Of a DNA stretch of 64,000 bases, positions 47,422 to 56,847 are shown one piece after another. The position numbers and the translations under genes are program-made. The stretch's first letter is position 1. Each line of letters opens with the position of its first letter. Below the pieces are notes generated by a model that did not search any database, had not been told where the DNA came from, and was given only the letters and a program-made list of their open reading frames with translations. Source of the stretch: Actinomycetota bacterium (GTDB taxonomy: Bacteria > Actinomycetota > Acidimicrobiia > Acidimicrobiales > Ilumatobacteraceae); the NCBI GenBank assembly GCA_009702045.1, contig WLIV01000016.1, positions 1-64,000 on the forward strand. The letters run 5' to 3'.

Positions 47422-48621
47422 TCAGGCCGCGTCGGGGTTCACATGCACGGGCGGCACGCTGGTCGCCGAGCGGTGCATCCCCCACACCAACACCAGGCAC
47501 AGCGCCATCGCAGTGACGGCAGCACCGGCGACCATCGGACTCCACACACCGATGCGGTCGAACGCCGAACCGGCCAACGGCGGGCCGAGCACACGACCGA
47601 CGGCGTACGACGACTGTTGGTAGCCCATCGCCTCGCCACGGCGTTCGGGGGGTGCGGCGTGGTTGACCATCTCGGTCAGCGACGGCGATGCCACGCCCTG
47701 GCCAACCGATAGGACCAGCAACCCGATGATCAGCAGAGCCCACGACTTCGATGCGCCGACGACCGCGAGACCGATCACGACCAGCACCAGCGCCATCGGG
47801 TAGAGGCGACCCGCGGGCACCTTCGCCGCCAGTCGACCGAAGCCGCCGCCCTGCACTGCCACGAGCACCAGGCCGATCCCGAGGAACACACCGGCCGAGG
47901 AACCCTCGGTGAGTGAGAAGCGGACGCTGCCGAACAACGAGAACGTGGCTTCGAATGCAGTGAACGCAAACGTGCCGAGGAAGCCGATGATGGCGAGACG
48001 GCGCATGATTGGCAGACGCGGCGCCTTTGGCCCCTTGGTCCGCGGCGTATGGCTGACCCTGGTCTCCGGCAAGCGGATCATCGCTGCGACAGCGTTCACC
48101 GTGGCGAGTGCTGCGGCCACGTAGAACGGAACATGCGGTCCGCCCAGCGCAGCAAGGCCACCGATCGCCGGGCCGAACACGAAGCCGATGCCGAATGCAG
48201 CACCGAGCATGCCCACCAGTTTGGGTCGTTGCTCGGGCGTCGCCATGTCGGCGACGGCCGCCTGCGCGACCGACAGGCTGGCCCCGCTGGCGCCGTCGAT
48301 CGCGCGACCGAGAAACAGCACCCACAACGCACCAGCTGCTCCGGTGACGAAACTACCGACGGCGGTACCCAACAGCGAGATGATGATCACCGGCTTACGG
48401 CCGATGCGATCGCTGAGTCGACCGAGCAATGGCGCAGCAACCAACTGCGCCAGCGAGAACGTCGCGAACATCCAGCCAACGGCGTAGCCCGAGGCACCGT
48501 ACCGCTTGGCGTAGACGCCCAGGATCGGCACCACGATGCCGAAGCCGACGAGGTCGAGCGCCACCGTGAACCAGATGGTCATGTACCCCTTGGGCAGTGG
48601 GGCGCGCTCAGGCTTCGACAC
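47422..48621 (-). CDS. MFS transporter, multidrug/TetA-like
   Basis: This 399-residue major-facilitator protein has 12 helices. The A-motif is GRLSDRIGRKPVIIIS after helix 2. The helix-5 region (AAFGIGFVFGPAIGGLAAL) is typical of drug/H+ antiporters. SPSLTEMVNHAAPPERRGEAMGYQQSSYAVGRVLGP is the matching second-half motif. The GTG start is at 48621. It lies just upstream of the acyltransferase on the same strand, so the two may be co-expressed. The substrate is unknown. Confidence 0.88.
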   Translation of the reverse strand: MSKPERAPLPKGYMTIWFTVALDLVGFGIVVPILGVYAKRYGASGYAVGWMFATFSLAQLVAAPLLGRLSDRIGRKPVIIISLLGTAVGSFVTGAAGALWVLFLGRAIDGASGASLSVAQAAVADMATPEQRPKLVGMLGAAFGIGFVFGPAIGGLAALGGPHVPFYVAAALATVNAVAAMIRLPETRVSHTPRTKGPKAPRLPIMRRLAIIGFLGTFAFTAFEATFSLFGSVRFSLTEGSSAGVFLGIGLVLVAVQGGGFGRLAAKVPAGRLYPMALVLVVIGLAVVGASKSWALLIIGLLVLSVGQGVASPSLTEMVNHAAPPERRGEAMGYQQSSYAVGRVLGPPLAGSAFDRIGVWSPMVAGAAVTAMALCLVLVWGMHRSATSVPPVHVNPDAA

Positions 48622-48661
48622 GAGTCACCGTTCTATCTGACTCCCGCTGCCCCCGCTTCAC

Positions 48662-48706
48662 CGTTTGAAGGGTTTTCCGTGCTGCGCACGGGAAAGCCTT
48701 CAAACG
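48662..48706 (-). terminator. Hairpin after cysS
   Basis: A long stem pairs CGTTTGAAGG (48662-48671) with CCTTCAAACG (48697-48706). The inner part TTTTCCGTG/CACGGGAAA pairs imperfectly. It begins 8 nt beyond the cysS stop. Confidence 0.75.
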
Positions 48707-48713
48707 CGACGGG

Positions 48714-50069
48714 TCAGCGGCGCAGGGTGGTACCGGACTTGGAGGTTTCGACAGTCCAGCCGGCGTCCTGCAACTCCGCACGCAGGACGTCGGCGGCAGC
48801 GAAGTCCTTCGCCGCACGAGCAGCATCGAGCGCCGCCGCTTTGGCGGCCATGTCGGCGGGTACCTCGCCACCAGCGTTCAGCACCAGGCCGAACGCTGTG
48901 CAGATCTCGTGCACCGCGGCCACCAACCCCGGCACTTCGCCGCTACCGGCATCGAGGCCGGCATTTGCGCGACGAACGGTGTCGAACAGGAGCGCGGTGG
49001 CGGCCGGCGTGTCGAGGTCGTCGTCCATCCGCTCGCGAAAGCGGGCGAGGACATCGGCATCAGGCGCAGCCGCGGCCACACCCGAGGTGCGCGCCGCGTA
49101 CGAGTCGAGACCCGCCAGCGACTTCACCGAGGCGTCGATGTTGTCCTGACCAACGCTGACCGGGCCGCGGTAGTGCGACTGCAACAACAACATGCGATAC
49201 GCACGCGGGTCGTAGTGCTCCATCAGGTCCAGCAGGTTGGCCACGTTGCCGAGGCTCTTGGACATCTTCTCGCCCTCGGCATCGACCACGAAGCCGTTGT
49301 GCATCCAGTGGTTGGCGAAGCGTTTGCCCAGAGCGACGGCCTGTGCGCGTTCGTTCTCGTGGTGCGGGAACTTGAGGTCCATACCACCGCAGTGCAGATC
49401 GAAACCCTCACCGAGAATGTCGAGGCTCATGACTACACACTCGCTGTGCCAACCCGGGCGGCCATCACCCCATGGTGCCGACCACGACGGTTCACCGGGC
49501 TTGGACAGCTTCCACAACGCGAAGTCGGCCGGGTGCCGTTTATGTTCGGCGCCGAACACCTCTCGGTCGCTACCGCCTTCGAGTAGATCGTTGAGGTGCT
49601 GGTTCACGAGCAGCCCGTAATCGTCGACCGAGTCGACGCTGAGGTACACCCCATCGACAGTGATGTAGGCGCGATCGGTGCGGATCAGTTCGGCGATCAT
49701 CGCCACCATCTGCTCGACGTAGTCGGTGGCATGCGGTACATCGGTGGGGCGCTGGACATTCAGCTTGCCCATCGCCTGGAACCAGACGGCCTCGCACTTG
49801 TGGGTGATCTCTTCCCACGGGCGGCCTTCACGTGCGGCCCGGTCGATGATCTTGTCGTCGATGTCGGTGATGTTGCTGACCAGCCGGACGTGCAGACCGC
49901 ACCACTCGAGGTAGCGGCGCATCACGTCGTACACCAGCGTGGCGCGGCCATGCCCGAGGTGCGGCGGGCCGTACACGGTGGGACCACACAGGTACACGCT
50001 CACCGTGCCGGGCTCGCGCAGGGCAAGCTCACGTACCCCTCTGGTGGCGGTGTCGTACAGGTGCAACAT
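48714..50069 (-). CDS. cysS: Cysteinyl-tRNA synthetase
   Basis: This 451-residue class I synthetase loads cysteine on tRNA-Cys. The zinc Cys and HIGH motif lie in YLCGPTVYGPPHLGHGRA. GWHSECVVMS and LHCGGMDLKFPHHENERAQ supply further zinc ligands. KMSKSLGN is intact near residue 268. The anticodon-binding C-terminus ends with GWTVE. Length is normal. The related MshC enzyme of mycothiol synthesis is shorter; this protein keeps the CysRS pattern. It is divergent from valS with 83 bp between starts. Confidence 0.9.
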   Translation of the reverse strand: MLHLYDTATRGVRELALREPGTVSVYLCGPTVYGPPHLGHGRATLVYDVMRRYLEWCGLHVRLVSNITDIDDKIIDRAAREGRPWEEITHKCEAVWFQAMGKLNVQRPTDVPHATDYVEQMVAMIAELIRTDRAYITVDGVYLSVDSVDDYGLLVNQHLNDLLEGGSDREVFGAEHKRHPADFALWKLSKPGEPSWSAPWGDGRPGWHSECVVMSLDILGEGFDLHCGGMDLKFPHHENERAQAVALGKRFANHWMHNGFVVDAEGEKMSKSLGNVANLLDLMEHYDPRAYRMLLLQSHYRGPVSVGQDNIDASVKSLAGLDSYAARTSGVAAAAPDADVLARFRERMDDDLDTPAATALLFDTVRRANAGLDAGSGEVPGLVAAVHEICTAFGLVLNAGGEVPADMAAKAAALDAARAAKDFAAADVLRAELQDAGWTVETSKSGTTLRR

Positions 50070-50137
50070 GGTCTCAGAGCCTACGGCGACCCGCCAACCA
50101 GACCCCAAGCAGCAGGGAACCGTTTCCGGCCAGCAGG

Positions 50138-50143
50138 TAGCCT
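50138..50143 (+). promoter_or_regulatory. -10 box TAGCCT before valS
   Basis: TAGCCT ends 9 nt before the ATG at 50153; an in-frame GTG starts directly after the box. Confidence 0.45.
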
Positions 50144-50152
50144 GTGCGGGCC

Positions 50153-52711
50153 ATGTCTGCGAACACGAACACACCTGACAAGCCGTCACTGGACGGTATC
50201 GAGGACCGCTGGATGCAGCAGTGGGAGGCCGACGCCACCTACCGCTTCGACCGCACGGCCACCAGGGACGGCGTGTTCGCGATCGACACTCCCCCGCCAA
50301 CGGTGAGCGGCTCGCTGCACATCGGCCACGTGTTCAGCTACACGCACACCGACACCATCGCCCGCTTCCAGCGGATGACCGGCAAGGCCGTGTTCTACCC
50401 CATCGGTTGGGACGACAACGGTTTGGCCACCGAGCGCCGCGTGCAGAACTTCACCGGTGTGCGTTGCGATCCGTCGCTGCCGCAGGATCCCGCCTTCGCT
50501 GCGCCGTTCCACGGCGACGTGCCCAAGGACCACCGCGCCGTTCCCGTCAGCCGCCCCAACTTCGTGGAGTTGTGCCGCGAGATCACGCACCTCGACGAGC
50601 AGGCGTTCGAGCACCTGTTCCGTCGCCTCGGCCTGTCGGTCGACTGGACGTTGCTCTACACCACCATCGGCGACCGCGCCCGCACGGTCAGCCAGCGCGC
50701 GTTCCTGCGCAACCTGGCCCGCGGCGAGGCCTACCAGCAGGACGCACCCACGCTGTACGACATCGACGAGCGCACCGCCGTCGCCCAGGCGGAAATGGAG
50801 GACCGCGAGGTTCCCGGCGCGTACCACAAGCTTGCGTTCCACCCCACCGACGGTGGCGAAGACTTGCTGATCGAGACCACCCGCCCCGAGCTGCTGGCCA
50901 GCTGTGTGGCGATGGTGGCGCACCCCGACGACCCGCGCTATCAGCCGTTGTTCGGCACCACCGTGCGCACACCGCTGTTCGAGGTGGAGGTGCCGATCCT
51001 GGCCCACCACCTGGCCGACCCTGAGAAGGGCACCGGCATCGCGATGATCTGTACGTTCGGCGACATCACCGACGTCACGTGGTGGCGCGAACTGAACCTG
51101 CCGTCACGTGCGCTGCTGGGTTTCGACGGCAGGTTCCACACCGACTGCCCCGACTGGATCACCACCGTTGCCGGTCAGGACGCATACACCGCGATGGCCG
51201 GTCTGGCGCCGAAGCAGGCACAGAAGAAGGTCGTCGAACTGCTGCAGGCCAGCGGCGAAATGCTCGGCGATGCCCGCCCGATCACCCACCCCGTGAAGTT
51301 CTACGAACGCGGCACCCGCCCGCTGGAGATCGTCGCCACCCGCCAGTGGTACATCCGCAACGGCGGCCGAGGCAACGAACTGCGCGAGGCACTCGTGGCC
51401 CGCGGGCAAGAGCTGGAATGGCACCCGCCGTACATGCAGCACCGCTACGACAACTGGGTGGGCGGCCTCAACGGCGACTGGCTGATCAGCCGCCAGCGGT
51501 TCTTCGGTGTGCCGATTCCGCTGTGGTATCGCCTCGATGCCGACGGGCTGCCGCTGTACGACCAGGTGCTGATCCCCAGTGAAGACCGCTTGCCGGTCGA
51601 CCCCAGCACCGACTGTCCGGACGGGTTCACCAACGACCAGCGCGGTGTGCCCGGTGGCTTCACCGGCGACCCCGACGTGATGGACACATGGGCCACCAGT
51701 TCGCTCACACCGCACATCGCCGGTGAATGGGAAGCCGAGCAGGGCGACCTGTTCGACCGCGTGTTCCCGATGGACATGCGCCCCCAGGGTCACGACATCA
51801 TCCGCACCTGGCTGTTCAGCACGATGGTGCGCAGCCACCACGAGCACGGTTGCCCGCCGTGGCGTCACGCTGCGTTGTCGGGCTGGATCCTCGATCCCGA
51901 CCGCAAGAAGATGTCGAAGAGCAAGGGCAACACGGTCACCCCGTTGCATCTGCTCGAGCAGTACGGCACCGACGCCGTGCGCTACTGGGCGGCCAGTGGG
52001 CGCCCCGGTGTCGACACCGCATTCGACGAAGGTCAGATGAAGATCGGCCGCAAGCTGGCGACGAAGCTGCTGAACGCGAGCAAGTTCGTGCTCGGTTTCG
52101 GTGAGCCCCCTGCTGGTGCGGCACCCACCGAGGACATCGACCTGGCGATGCTCGCCAGGCTGGACGGTGTCGTCGGCGAGGCCACCACGGCGTTCGCCGG
52201 ATTCGACTACGCGCGTGCGCTGGAAGCGGCCGAGGGGTTCTTCTGGTGGTTCTGCGACGACTACGTGGAACTGGTGAAGGGTCGCGCCTACGGCACACAT
52301 GGCGAGGCGCTCGCCGCGTCCGCGCAGGTTGCACTGCGCACCGCACTGCACGTCATCCATCGTCTGTTCGCCCCGTTCATCCCGTTCGTCACCGAAGAGG
52401 TGTGGTCGTGGTGGCAGCCGGGTTCGGTGCACGCGCAGTCGTGGCCAGCCGTCGGCGGCACCGCCACCGGCGATGCCTCCCTGATTGACCCCGTGTGCGA
52501 GGTGCTCGCCGGAGTGCGCCGAGCCAAGACCGAGGCCAAGTCCAGCCAGAAGGCCGCCGTGTCGTTGTTGGTGGTCACCGCTCTGGCAGGATCCCACGCC
52601 GCGATCGAGGCCGGGCGCATCGATCTGTGCGATGCAGGCACCATCACCGAACTCCGAGTGCTGACAGGTGATGCACTCACGTGCGACGTCACCCTGGCAC
52701 CGGCCGAGTGA
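50153..52711 (+). CDS. valS: Valyl-tRNA synthetase, archaeal-type
   Basis: This 852-residue class I synthetase has HIGH as TVSGSLHIGHVFSYT, a CP1 editing domain (TTRPELLASCVAMVAHPDD) and KMSKSKGN after RKKM. The marker GWDDNGLATERRVQN belongs to the shorter ValRS group shared with archaea and some bacteria, not the classical bacterial ValS. The anticodon-binding region follows, and the C-terminal coiled coil of bacterial ValS is missing, as expected. Housekeeping role. No second valS is in this window. Confidence 0.95.
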   Translation: MSANTNTPDKPSLDGIEDRWMQQWEADATYRFDRTATRDGVFAIDTPPPTVSGSLHIGHVFSYTHTDTIARFQRMTGKAVFYPIGWDDNGLATERRVQNFTGVRCDPSLPQDPAFAAPFHGDVPKDHRAVPVSRPNFVELCREITHLDEQAFEHLFRRLGLSVDWTLLYTTIGDRARTVSQRAFLRNLARGEAYQQDAPTLYDIDERTAVAQAEMEDREVPGAYHKLAFHPTDGGEDLLIETTRPELLASCVAMVAHPDDPRYQPLFGTTVRTPLFEVEVPILAHHLADPEKGTGIAMICTFGDITDVTWWRELNLPSRALLGFDGRFHTDCPDWITTVAGQDAYTAMAGLAPKQAQKKVVELLQASGEMLGDARPITHPVKFYERGTRPLEIVATRQWYIRNGGRGNELREALVARGQELEWHPPYMQHRYDNWVGGLNGDWLISRQRFFGVPIPLWYRLDADGLPLYDQVLIPSEDRLPVDPSTDCPDGFTNDQRGVPGGFTGDPDVMDTWATSSLTPHIAGEWEAEQGDLFDRVFPMDMRPQGHDIIRTWLFSTMVRSHHEHGCPPWRHAALSGWILDPDRKKMSKSKGNTVTPLHLLEQYGTDAVRYWAASGRPGVDTAFDEGQMKIGRKLATKLLNASKFVLGFGEPPAGAAPTEDIDLAMLARLDGVVGEATTAFAGFDYARALEAAEGFFWWFCDDYVELVKGRAYGTHGEALAASAQVALRTALHVIHRLFAPFIPFVTEEVWSWWQPGSVHAQSWPAVGGTATGDASLIDPVCEVLAGVRRAKTEAKSSQKAAVSLLVVTALAGSHAAIEAGRIDLCDAGTITELRVLTGDALTCDVTLAPAE

Positions 52712-52719
52712 CGGACCGA

Positions 52720-52725
52720 TAGGTT
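52720..52725 (+). promoter_or_regulatory. -10 box TAGGTT, leaderless start of the YkuD-like gene
   Basis: TAGGTT ends 6 nt before the ATG at 52732 and follows the valS stop by 8 nt. Confidence 0.45.
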
Positions 52726-52731
52726 TCCGCC

Positions 52732-53289
52732 ATGCGTCGACTCCTTCTACCGGTCCTCTGCTACGCACTCGTCGCGGGGCTGGCGCTCGCGCCCACAGCG
52801 CAGGCCGACACCCAACCGATCAGTGCTGCGGATGCAACCGGTGCCTCCATCGAGCGGGGCACCGTCCTGCAGGTGCACACCACGCTGGCCAACCCCGACC
52901 CGGGAACCGGTCGGCGGGCGGTCTACTCGATCTCACAGCAGCATGTCTGGGTCTTCGATGCCACCGATCAACTCGTCCGCGAGTTCCCCATTTCGGGTCG
53001 GCTCGATCAGCCGGCCACCGGCACATTCCAGGTGTTCTCGAAGTCGATGTACACCTGCAGCAGCAGGCACCCCGACACGTGCATGCGCTACATGATCCGC
53101 TTCACCAAGGGTCCGCTGGGCGACAACATCGGATTCCACGAGATCCCCGTGCGTCGCGGCAAACCCGTGCAGACCTACGCCGAGCTCGGGCAACCGATCT
53201 CCGACGGTTGTTTGCGTGAGACGACTGCCGACGCGCAGTTCATGTGGAAGTGGGCGTCGATCGGCACCACCGTCATCGTCATTCCCTGA
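52732..53289 (+). CDS. YkuD-like L,D-transpeptidase with altered active-site motif
   Basis: This 185-residue exported protein has a signal peptide cut near residue 25 (ALAPTAQA). The YkuD-like core has QQHVWVFDATDQLVREFPISG, then the upstream His136 (IGFHEIP), and finally S157-D158-G159-C160-L-R. The usual motif is SHGC[IVL]R, so Cys160 is kept but the second His is Asp. Family members cross-link peptidoglycan through L,D bonds. With His136 present, activity may remain, but it is uncertain. Four-Cys content (three near 109-117) is also notable. Confidence 0.8.
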   Translation: MRRLLLPVLCYALVAGLALAPTAQADTQPISAADATGASIERGTVLQVHTTLANPDPGTGRRAVYSISQQHVWVFDATDQLVREFPISGRLDQPATGTFQVFSKSMYTCSSRHPDTCMRYMIRFTKGPLGDNIGFHEIPVRRGKPVQTYAELGQPISDGCLRETTADAQFMWKWASIGTTVIVIP

Positions 53290-53312
53290 CGACGCCCGGT
53301 TCACGCGCTGGG

Positions 53313-54155
53313 TCAGTCAGCTTCGCGCTGACGCTTCGTGGGTGCTTGCAAGCGGCCTGCCTCGAACGCTTCGAGCGTGAGTCGCCGCCACTTCGCAGTC
53401 ACTTGGTCCTGTGTGCCGGGGCGCGACGCGACGGTGATGTGGAACACCACCCGCTCGTCGCCAATCGAGGCGACACCCGCCAGCCGAGGCGCGCCCAGGA
53501 TCAGGTCGCCCATCTCCGGTAGTTCCGTCAGCGCCGTGCACAGCGCTTCGATCGCAGCTTCAGCGGTGGCCATCGGCATTCGCCGCGACACCTCGACATC
53601 GAGGCGCGTGACGTTGGACTTCGACAGGTTGCCAACGCGGGCAACACCGCCGTGCGGTACGTACCACGCCGTGCCGAAGCCATCACGCAGCCGCACCGAT
53701 CGCAACGTGATGCGCTCGACGGTGCCCGACGCCAAACCCAGGTCGACCTCGTCGCCGACGCCGTACTGATCCTCTGCCAGTACGAAGAGACCGGCGATCA
53801 TGTCGCGCACCATGGTCTGGGCACCGAAGGCCACCGCACCACCGACGACGGTGGCCGTGGCGACAAAGGCGCCGATGTTGATTCCCACTTCACCGATGAT
53901 GAAGATGGTCGCCACCGACCAGATGACACCGACCAGCGCACCGCGAAGCGCTGACGCGACCGCACCCTGACGGGCCTCAGCGCGGCCACGATCGCTGCCC
54001 GGGAGATCGAGTACCCGCTTCAACACACGCTTGATCACACGGCGGACGACGAACGTCAACACGACCGCGACAAGGATGCCTACTGCAACCCTTGTGGGCG
54101 TGAGGAGATGGAGCTTGGCGAGTCGTTGAACCCAGAGCGGCTGTGTGGCGAGCAC
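53313..54155 (-). CDS. MscS-family small-conductance mechanosensitive channel
   Basis: This 280-residue channel has an N-terminal helix (AVGILVAVVLTFVV), a central helix pair and the pore-lining TM3 (GAFVATATVVGGAVAFGAQTMVRDMIAGLFVL). The MscS beta domain follows (GDEVDLGLASGTVERITLRSVRLRDGFG). The C-terminal alpha/beta domain ends the protein. It releases osmolytes under hypo-osmotic shock. The GTG start at 54155 gives a short, MscS-core-only protein. It is divergent from the LCP genes. Confidence 0.9.
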   Translation of the reverse strand: MLATQPLWVQRLAKLHLLTPTRVAVGILVAVVLTFVVRRVIKRVLKRVLDLPGSDRGRAEARQGAVASALRGALVGVIWSVATIFIIGEVGINIGAFVATATVVGGAVAFGAQTMVRDMIAGLFVLAEDQYGVGDEVDLGLASGTVERITLRSVRLRDGFGTAWYVPHGGVARVGNLSKSNVTRLDVEVSRRMPMATAEAAIEALCTALTELPEMGDLILGAPRLAGVASIGDERVVFHITVASRPGTQDQVTAKWRRLTLEAFEAGRLQAPTKRQREAD

Positions 54156-54220
54156 CGCGAGAGAATACCGCGCTCGCCATCAGCGTGAAGGGCCGACCCC
54201 CGCACTGGTGGGCGGGCGGC

Positions 54221-54226
54221 TAGCCT
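54221..54226 (+). promoter_or_regulatory. -10 box TAGCCT before the first LCP gene
   Basis: TAGCCT ends 10 nt before the ATG at 54237; the bases after it resemble those before the second LCP gene. Confidence 0.4.
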
Positions 54227-54236
54227 TGCAGCCGCC

Positions 54237-55508
54237 ATGCGGACGTTCCCCACCGATCCGTCGCAGCCAGATGAATCGTCATACCGGCCGCGCCACACCC
54301 CAGCTCAATTCGCCGTCCTCGCGTTGAACGTCTTGGTCGTAGTTGCATGTCTCGGCGGTGCCGTTGCGCTGCTCTACGGCAAGAACGAACTCGATGGTCG
54401 GCTGCAGACCGCAAAGGTGCAGGTGCAGGTCACCACCGCTAGCACCGCACCGGGTTCCACCGCCCCTGGCGACACCACCGGGCCGACGGGGCCGCCCGAA
54501 ACGTTCCCGGTGGCCGACCCGGCAGCACAGAACTTCCTCATCACCGGCTCGGATGCGAACGCGTGCAACGACCCGAACTCACCGTGGGCGGGCGCCACCG
54601 TCGGTCGCGACGCGTTCGGTAGCCGCAGCGACACGATCATGGTGATGCGTGTCGACCCCACCACGCGCGCCGCCGCAGTGCTGTCGTTTCCCCGCGACTT
54701 GTGGGTGAAGATCCCCGGCCACGGCAAGAACAAGATCAACTCGGCGTACGTCAAGGACGACTACACGCTGCTCGCGAACACCATCTACAACAACTTCGGC
54801 ATCAAGATCGATCACTATGTCCAGGTCGACTTCTGCGCCTTCAAACGCATCGTCGACGCCGTGGGCGGCGTGGGCGTTCCGTTCGCGACGCCAGTCGTCG
54901 ACAAGAACATCGGTCTCAACATTGCAACAGCCGGCTGCCACACGTTCAGTGGCGATGAGGCATTGGCCTACGTGCGGTCGCGGCACCTCAAGTCGATCGA
55001 CGCCAATGGTCAGACCCACGAGGATGGATTTGCCGATCTCGCTCGCATCTCCCGTCAGCAGGACTTCCTGCGACGAGTACTGCGCAAGGCACTGGACAAG
55101 GGCTTGTTCGACGCCAAGGTCGCCCGCGGACTGCTCACCACACTGCAGAGCGACATCGTCACCGAACAAGGTTTCACTGTCGACGACATGCTGAAGTTTG
55201 CCGGCGTGATGCACGACGTTGCCCCCGAGAGCATCCACACCTACCAAGTCGATTCGACGGGCAAGATGCAAGGGCAGTACGCCGTGCAGGTCTACGTACA
55301 GAGCAAAGCGATGACCGCAATCCTTGCCATCTTCCAGGGTTCGGCAACGCTCATCGGCGCGCCGGAGCAAGCAGCGCCCACCAGCAGCACCGTCGACGGT
55401 GGGCTCCAGGTGACGACGACGACTGCCGCCCCTGCACCCGGTGTCACGCAGCCGGCCGACAACACCGTGGGGCAGATCGTCCCCGACAAGAACATCGTCT
55501 GCAGCTAA
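54237..55508 (+). CDS. LytR-CpsA-Psr (LCP) cell-wall glycopolymer ligase, copy 1
   Basis: This 423-residue LCP protein has one N-terminal membrane helix (FAVLALNVLVVVACLGGAVA). A Thr/Pro linker leads to the LCP domain: NFLITGSDANAC, the polyprenyl-phosphate-binding SRSDTIMVMRVDP and SFPRDLWVKIPG, then NKINSAYVKDDYTLL and AYVRSRHLK. LCP enzymes move teichoic-acid-like or arabinogalactan polymers from lipid carriers to peptidoglycan. The next gene is a same-length paralogue in the same orientation. An acidic/Thr-rich tail ends with CS. Confidence 0.92.
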   Translation: MRTFPTDPSQPDESSYRPRHTPAQFAVLALNVLVVVACLGGAVALLYGKNELDGRLQTAKVQVQVTTASTAPGSTAPGDTTGPTGPPETFPVADPAAQNFLITGSDANACNDPNSPWAGATVGRDAFGSRSDTIMVMRVDPTTRAAAVLSFPRDLWVKIPGHGKNKINSAYVKDDYTLLANTIYNNFGIKIDHYVQVDFCAFKRIVDAVGGVGVPFATPVVDKNIGLNIATAGCHTFSGDEALAYVRSRHLKSIDANGQTHEDGFADLARISRQQDFLRRVLRKALDKGLFDAKVARGLLTTLQSDIVTEQGFTVDDMLKFAGVMHDVAPESIHTYQVDSTGKMQGQYAVQVYVQSKAMTAILAIFQGSATLIGAPEQAAPTSSTVDGGLQVTTTTAAPAPGVTQPADNTVGQIVPDKNIVCS

Positions 55509-55560
55509 CTGCGCGACGGTCCTCGGCCGCTCCCGACTCCAGCCTGAGCAGGCTGCCCGG

Positions 55561-55566
55561 TAACCT
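55561..55566 (+). promoter_or_regulatory. -10 box TAACCT before the second LCP gene
   Basis: TAACCT ends 9 nt before the ATG at 55576. Confidence 0.4.
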
Positions 55567-55575
55567 ACTGCAGCC

Positions 55576-56847
55576 ATGGAACCGACCCCAGCCGAGCCAA
55601 AGCGCACGCCGCGGCACACCACCAGCCAGCGGGTAGTACTGACGCTCAACATCGTCGTCGTGCTCGCCTGTCTCGTCGGCGCCGCAGCGCTCATCTACGG
55701 CAAGGATCAGCTCGACGGCAGGTTGCAGACCGACAAAGTCGCCGTGCAAACCACGGTGCAGACAGTGCCAGCCACGCAGGTCAGCACTGACGACACCGGC
55801 AACGCCACCACAAGCCAGGCACCCGACGCCACATTCCCTCCCGCCGACCCAGCCGCCCAGAACTTCCTGATCACTGGCTCTGATGCGAACGCCTGCGTCG
55901 AACCCAACTCGCCGTGGGCAGGTGCCGCCGACCCCTCCCGGGCCAACATCGGCAGCCGCAGCGACACGATCATGGTGATGCGCGTCGACCCCAGCACACA
56001 CGCCGCAGCAATCCTGTCGTTCCCCCGCGACCTGTGGGTGAAGATTCCAGGTAAGGGCAAGAACCGCATCAACGCCGCTTACGTCAAGGACGACTACACG
56101 CTGCTGCAGCAGACCTTGTACGACAACTTCGGTGTCGTCATCGATCATTACATCCAGGTCGACTTCTGCGCGTTCAAGCGCATCGTCGACGGCGTGGGTG
56201 GCGTGGCCGTACCGTTCGACCACCCGATCGTCGACCGCAACGTCGGCATCGATGTCGCACCTGCTGCAGGCGAGACGCTTCCGTTCTGCCACACGTTCAG
56301 CGGCGACGAAGCCCTCGCCTACGCACGCTCACGTCACCTCAAGTGGGTCGACACGAACGGCAAGGTGCACGAGGACCGTGCTGCCGACTTCGGTCGCATC
56401 TCGCGCCAGCAGGATTTCCTGCGGAGAGTGCTGAAGACGGCATTGAAGAAGGGTCTGTTCGATCCCGCTGTGGCGCGAGCCCTCATCGCGTCGCTACAGA
56501 ACGACATCGTCACCGAGCAAGGCTTCACGGTCGACGACATGCTGCGCTTCGCCGGCGTCATGCGCGATGTCGCCCCCGACACGATCCGCACCTATCAGGT
56601 GGACAGTGTCGGCTCCACACAGGGAGGCAGCTCCGTGCGCTTGCCGCAGATCGCAGGCAAGAACATGAAGGCGATTCTTGCGATCTTCCAGGGCAAGGCT
56701 CCACTGGCCGGCGCTCCCGACCAAGTGTTCGACACCACTACGACCGGACCTGGCACGACCGGACCTGGCAGCACCACCACGATCGCGGGCACACCGCTGG
56801 AGAACGGCGTCGGCGACATCCTGCCGCCGAAGAACGTCGACTGCTGA
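55576..56847 (+). CDS. LytR-CpsA-Psr (LCP) cell-wall glycopolymer ligase, copy 2
   Basis: This 423-residue tandem duplicate of the previous gene has the same N-terminal helix (VVLTLNIVVVLACLVGAAAL) and the same LCP core. Shared blocks are NFLITGSDANAC, SRSDTIMVMRVDP and SFPRDLWVKIPG; the mid-domain insert ETLPFCHTF and the divergent linker and tail set it apart. Both copies keep the arginines that bind the lipid pyrophosphate, so both should work, perhaps on different glycopolymers. It ends exactly at the stop of the convergent VWA gene. Confidence 0.92.
   Translation: MEPTPAEPKRTPRHTTSQRVVLTLNIVVVLACLVGAAALIYGKDQLDGRLQTDKVAVQTTVQTVPATQVSTDDTGNATTSQAPDATFPPADPAAQNFLITGSDANACVEPNSPWAGAADPSRANIGSRSDTIMVMRVDPSTHAAAILSFPRDLWVKIPGKGKNRINAAYVKDDYTLLQQTLYDNFGVVIDHYIQVDFCAFKRIVDGVGGVAVPFDHPIVDRNVGIDVAPAAGETLPFCHTFSGDEALAYARSRHLKWVDTNGKVHEDRAADFGRISRQQDFLRRVLKTALKKGLFDPAVARALIASLQNDIVTEQGFTVDDMLRFAGVMRDVAPDTIRTYQVDSVGSTQGGSSVRLPQIAGKNMKAILAIFQGKAPLAGAPDQVFDTTTTGPGTTGPGSTTTIAGTPLENGVGDILPPKNVDC

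Noticed and set aside
48049-49149. Plus-strand frame across the MFS and cysS genes
   Set aside because: It crosses the terminator hairpin and overlaps two confirmed genes in antisense.
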